Positions 6,235 through 8,489 of a stretch of DNA of 8,489 nt are shown here, piece by piece. This DNA is from Aquificaceae bacterium (GTDB taxonomy: Bacteria; Aquificota; Aquificia; Aquificales; Aquificaceae). The stretch's first letter is position 1. Each line of letters starts with the position of its first letter. A program made the translations under genes and the position numbers. The notes under the pieces are model-generated. The model was not told the DNA's origin and did no database searches. It was given only the letters and a program-made list of their open reading frames with translations. The stretch covers positions 1-8,489 of the forward strand of contig JALSTO010000267.1 of the NCBI GenBank assembly GCA_026983685.1, written 5' to 3'.

Positions 6235-7421
6235 CTTACGAACCTGTCTATTATTCTTGCACCGTTTAGGTCTCCCCAGACGTTGACGGATGTTCTCAGC
6301 ATGTCAAGAAATCTGTCCACCGCTATTATGAGACCTATCCCCTCAAGGGGAATCCCCACAGAACTCAGTACCAGTGTCAGCATGACGAGTCCCGCACCGG
6401 GTATAGCTGCTGCCCCGATAGAGGCTAAGGTAGCGGTCAGGAATATCATGAAGAGCTGGGGCAGGCTCAGCTCTATTCCATAAACATTGGCTATGAAAAC
6501 GGCAGCAACGGATTCGTATAGGGCTGTTCCGTCCATATTTATCGTGGCTCCGAGGGGAAGGACAAATCCCGCAGTCTCCTTCCTGACGCCTCCCTTCTCC
6601 TCCGCAACCTGCATTGAAACGGGGAGGGTTGCTGCGCTTGAGGCTGTTGAGAAGGCAAGAAGGGGGGCTTCCCTCACGCTGAAAAAGTATCTGTAGGCGT
6701 TATACCTGCCCAGCAGGTAGGCTATCGCCGGCAGGACTAAGAAGGCATGGATCAGAAGTCCCAGCACGACAGTGAGAGCGTACTTCCATAGAGACAGGAA
6801 GACCGATATTCCTACCTCTGAGACCATATAACCCACGAGGGCAAAAACGCCAAAGGGGGTGAGTTTCACCACCCAGCGTGTCAGGTTTATGAGCCCGTCG
6901 TTGAGTCCATCAAAGAGGTTGTAAACGTGCCCCATCTTCTCCTTCTTTATCGCCAGGGTAGCAAGACCAAAGAGGAGGGAAAAGAAGATTATCTGGAGGA
7001 CCTTCCCCTCCGCCAGGCTCTGGATAGGGTTGGAGGGGACTATGTTCCAGAAGATATCCTCAAAGGTGAGGGTTTTTATGTGAGGGACCTCCCCGTGGGG
7101 GAGGTTTATCTCATTACCCTTTCCCGGCTCAAGGAAGACAACGAGGATAAGACCCGTGAAGACCGATAGGCTCGTGGTCAGAAAGTAGTAGGCTATGGTT
7201 TTAAGCCCTACATCCCTGAACTTAGCCACATCCCCCAGTCCGAGCATGGCTATGAAGACCGATGTGAAGACGAGGGGCACTATTATCATCTTCAGCAGGG
7301 TTAGAAAGAGATCTCCAAGGAGCCTGATCTCTTGAAAAAGTGAGGGTATATAAAAACCACCCACGGCGCCGAAAAGTATCCCGAGCAAGGTAAGGTTCTC
7401 AATGGTGAGCAGTTTTCTCAT
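6231..7421 (-). CDS. Dicarboxylate/amino acid:cation symporter (DAACS/SDF family, GltP/DctA-like)
   Basis: A 396-residue secondary transporter that imports an acidic amino acid (aspartate/glutamate) or a C4-dicarboxylate with Na+ or H+. The family core is complete. The serine-rich hairpin-1 tip is STASSAATLPVSM (258-270). The helix-7 cation-site motif is NMDGT (295-299). The hairpin-2 tip is AAIPGAG (338-344). Helix 8 is DRFLDMLRTSVNVWGD (369-384), in which Asp373, Arg376, Thr377 and Asn380 match the substrate-binding Asp394/Arg397/Thr398/Asn401 of the archaeal GltPh. The arginine argues for a substrate with a side-chain carboxylate rather than a neutral amino acid. Glutamate, aspartate, succinate and fumarate cannot be told apart by eye. 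The N-terminal part is rich in hydrophobic helices (about 8-28, 40-62, 75-96). The ATG lies 6 bases below a TATAAT box and has no good Shine-Dalgarno. It is the first gene of the leftward string and overlaps the globin sensor gene. Confidence 0.92.
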   Translation of the reverse strand: MRKLLTIENLTLLGILFGAVGGFYIPSLFQEIRLLGDLFLTLLKMIIVPLVFTSVFIAMLGLGDVAKFRDVGLKTIAYYFLTTSLSVFTGLILVVFLEPGKGNEINLPHGEVPHIKTLTFEDIFWNIVPSNPIQSLAEGKVLQIIFFSLLFGLATLAIKKEKMGHVYNLFDGLNDGLINLTRWVVKLTPFGVFALVGYMVSEVGISVFLSLWKYALTVVLGLLIHAFLVLPAIAYLLGRYNAYRYFFSVREAPLLAFSTASSAATLPVSMQVAEEKGGVRKETAGFVLPLGATINMDGTALYESVAAVFIANVYGIELSLPQLFMIFLTATLASIGAAAIPGAGLVMLTLVLSSVGIPLEGIGLIIAVDRFLDMLRTSVNVWGDLNGARIIDRFVR

Positions 7422-7451
7422 AGGCTCGTTAGATTATACTATTAACGAAAG
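7422..7451. promoter_or_regulatory. Divergent intergenic region with overlapping -10 boxes and a small dyad
   Basis: Only 30 bases separate the start codons of the leftward symporter and the rightward phosphatidyltransferase. On the minus strand TATAAT occupies 7438-7433, a perfect -10 box ending 12 bases before the symporter ATG. On the plus strand TATACT occupies 7435-7440, ending 11 bases before the other ATG. The two boxes overlap. If used, either transcript would have a leader of only about 4-6 bases, which fits the lack of Shine-Dalgarno sites on both genes. The -35 positions (inside the coding regions) match poorly. An inverted repeat CGTTA (7427-7431) and TAACG (7443-7447) brackets the boxes and could be an operator. 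This is pattern-based only. Confidence 0.4.
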
Positions 7452-8045
7452 ATGAGTTTTGTCAGCAGAGAGTTAAAGCCCTACTTTGAGCGCTCAATCA
7501 CCCCCGTGGTTGATTTCCTATCCAGTAGCGGGGTGCATCCGAACGTAGTTACATTTTCGGGCTTTCTCCTCATAGCACTCGGTTCTCTCGCCCTTTACCA
7601 CGACTTTAGCCTGATAGCCCTCATACTGATGGGAGTGGGTGCTCTGCTGGATGCGGTTGACGGTGCCCTTGCGAGAAGGCTCGGACTTGAATCGGACTTC
7701 GGGGCATTTCTTGACTCAACTGTTGACAGACTTTCGGATTCCCTTCCTTTTCTTTCTCTTGCGCTGGTGTACGCCCAGATGGGAGAGCCTGCGGGAGTAG
7801 GGCTTTCAATCCTTGCTCTTGTGGGCTCTTACGGTGTCAGCTATACGAGGGCTAAGGCTGAGTCCCTCGGAGTTTATGGCATAGGAGGTGTCTTTGAGAG
7901 AACGGAGAGGTGGATAGTGCTCCTTCTGGGAATACTCCTTGACCTCATTCCCTTAGCCTTGTTATTTATATTCGTGGGGGGGATTGCCACCACACTGCAG
8001 AGAGTGTATGAGGTGAAGAAGAGTTTGGACAGGAGGTACTCATGA
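7452..8045 (+). CDS. CDP-alcohol phosphatidyltransferase, phosphatidylinositol-phosphate-synthase-like
   Basis: A 197-residue membrane enzyme that transfers a phosphatidyl group from a CDP-lipid to an alcohol, with release of CMP. The full catalytic signature D-x2-D-G-x2-A-R-x8-G-x3-D-x3-D is present: Asp67, Asp70, Gly71, Ala74, Arg75, Gly84, Asp88 and Asp92. These residues bind the CDP group and two divalent metals. Hydrophobic segments lie at about 33-48, 54-68, 96-109, 115-130, 153-167 and 167-180, matching the six-helix fold. The stretch SYTRAKAESLGVYGIGG (130-146) and then FERTERWIVLLLG (148-160) resemble phosphatidylinositol-phosphate and archaetidylinositol-phosphate synthases (the mycobacterial PgsA1 type) more than the classical PgsA that makes phosphatidylglycerol phosphate. 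The head-group acceptor is therefore inferred, not seen. Phosphatidylinositol has been reported in Aquificales lipids, which fits. The ATG at 7452 follows the short divergent promoter region and has only a weak GAAAG upstream. The stop overlaps the next start (ATGA). Confidence 0.85.
   Translation: MSFVSRELKPYFERSITPVVDFLSSSGVHPNVVTFSGFLLIALGSLALYHDFSLIALILMGVGALLDAVDGALARRLGLESDFGAFLDSTVDRLSDSLPFLSLALVYAQMGEPAGVGLSILALVGSYGVSYTRAKAESLGVYGIGGVFERTERWIVLLLGILLDLIPLALLFIFVGGIATTLQRVYEVKKSLDRRYS
8031..8037 (+). promoter_or_regulatory. Shine-Dalgarno site of the ybaB-like gene
   Basis: AGGAGGT, with 4 bases before the ATG at 8042, lies wholly inside the 3' end of the phosphatidyltransferase gene. 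Together with the ATGA stop/start overlap it fixes the start of the YbaB-like protein and indicates translational coupling of the two genes. Confidence 0.7.
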
Positions 8046-8347
8046 ACATATACGACATGATGAAACAGCTCAAAAACTTCCAGCAGGGGTTTGAGGAGGT
8101 CAAGGAGAGCCTTAGGCACCGCAAGGAGATCCTTGAGAAGGACGGCGTTGAAATAGTATTCAACGGCTTGGGGGAGGTAGTTGATATAGATGTTAAGGAA
8201 GAGGAGCTTACAAAGGACTGGAGCAGACTAAAACCCATTCTTATAGACCTGATAAATCAAGCTCAGGACATATCAAGGGATATAGCCAAGGAGGAGTTTA
8301 ACAGGAAGTTCGGGGGACTTTTGGGAGGTCTCGGGCTTGGCTTTTGA
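8042..8347 (+). CDS. YbaB/EbfC-family nucleoid-associated protein
   Basis: A 101-residue protein with the usual architecture of the YbaB/EbfC family, dimeric DNA-binding proteins that coat the nucleoid. The N-terminal helix MMKQLKNFQQGFEEVKESL (6-24) matches the 'K-Q-x-x-x-x-Q' start of the family. The central sheet VEIVFNGLGEVVDIDV (36-51) corresponds to the 'V-x-V-x-x-x-G-x-G-x-V' core. A long C-terminal helix (about 62-90, LKPILIDLINQAQDISRDIA) ends in a glycine/leucine-rich tail, GGLLGGLGLGF, comparable with the Gly-rich tails of other members. Sequence divergence from the E. coli protein is large, so the call rests on layout, length and context. Context is strong: the next gene is recR, and ybaB-recR is a widely conserved pair, often next to dnaX. 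The ATG at 8042 has a good ribosome site and overlaps the upstream stop. Confidence 0.8.
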   Translation: MNIYDMMKQLKNFQQGFEEVKESLRHRKEILEKDGVEIVFNGLGEVVDIDVKEEELTKDWSRLKPILIDLINQAQDISRDIAKEEFNRKFGGLLGGLGLGF

Positions 8348-8489
8348 GGATGTGTTCCCCAAACCCCTTAAGGAAGCCCTTGAGGGAATTGTCAAGATAC
8401 CAACCTACGGCGAAAGGGGTGCGGTGCGACTTCTTTACAACCTCCTCAAGCTACCGAAGGAGGAGAGAACCGAGCTTGTTCTGAAACTA
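8337..8489 (+). CDS. recR: Recombination mediator RecR, N-terminal part (3' end outside window)
   Basis: The frame running off the right edge encodes FPKPLKEALEGIVKIPTYGE and then RGAVRLLYNLLKLPKEERTE. This corresponds to the N-terminal helix-hairpin-helix of RecR, which works with RecO/RecF to load RecA at gaps. The usual hairpin is L-P-G-I-G-P-K-S-A-Q-R-L-A-F-H-L-L. Here it reads I-P-T-Y-G-E-R-G-A-V-R-L-L-Y-N-L-L, keeping the spacing but not the usual G-x-G-P. The zinc finger and Toprim domain lie beyond the window. I prefer the TTG at 8337 (protein MAFEDVFPKPL...) because GGGAGG (8323-8328) sits 8 bases upstream. The GTG at 8352 is the alternative but has its GAGG only 2 bases away. With TTG the gene overlaps the YbaB-like gene by 11 bases. 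The ybaB-recR order supports the identity. Confidence 0.75.
   Translation, partial: MAFEDVFPKPLKEALEGIVKIPTYGERGAVRLLYNLLKLPKEERTELVLKL

Noticed and set aside
2468..7421. Symporter, sensor and RtcB as a defence island
   Set aside because: No nuclease, protease or NTPase effector or known defence domain is present. The intein endonuclease is a homing enzyme, and the other genes have ordinary transport, sensing or RNA-repair roles.
1..8489. tRNA, rRNA, riboswitch or CRISPR repeats
   Set aside because: No cloverleaf, repeated spacer-like unit or conserved aptamer pattern was seen on either strand, and nearly every base is coding.

Overview
The window looks like a thermophilic chemolithotrophic bacterium of the order Aquificales. 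This is inferred, not searched. The tRNA adenosine deaminase closely resembles the Aquifex aeolicus protein as I remember it. Coding sequence is rich in AGG/AGA and ATA codons. The mix of genes (a UbiD-type quinone decarboxylase, a globin-coupled sensor, an intein-bearing RtcB) fits that group. Genes are packed tightly, often with start/stop overlaps. No gap exceeds about 30 bases, so there is no gene-free stretch of note. I see no tRNA, rRNA, CRISPR array or insertion sequence.

Left part (1-2497, plus strand): a one-way gene string. It holds the C-terminal tail of an MscS-type mechanosensitive channel, tadA (tRNA A34-to-inosine editing), a DUF503/YlxP-like small protein, a UbiD-family prenylated-FMN decarboxylase probably serving quinone synthesis, and a small basic ORF of unknown function. 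The last overlaps the tail of the convergent rtcB gene.

Middle part (7421 down to 2468, minus strand): a three-gene string transcribed leftward. It starts with a dicarboxylate/glutamate:cation symporter (DAACS/SDF family). Next, with overlapping stop and start codons, is a globin-coupled sensor whose C-terminal half is a four-helix PsiE-like membrane domain. Then, after 23 bases, comes rtcB, encoding the RNA 3'-phosphate ligase. rtcB carries a 462-residue in-frame intein with a LAGLIDADG endonuclease and a putative helix-turn-helix. The intein sits directly before the catalytic metal-binding cysteine, so RtcB should be inactive until splicing.

Right part (7452-8489, plus strand): a divergent string. 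It holds a CDP-alcohol phosphatidyltransferase that resembles phosphatidylinositol-phosphate synthases, a YbaB/EbfC nucleoid-associated protein, and the start of recR. The two divergent gene strings are separated by only 30 bases, in which -10-like boxes of both orientations overlap inside a small dyad.

The most interesting items are the globin-PsiE fusion coupled to an acidic-solute symporter, and the RtcB intein with its non-canonical penultimate serine and lower-GC DNA.
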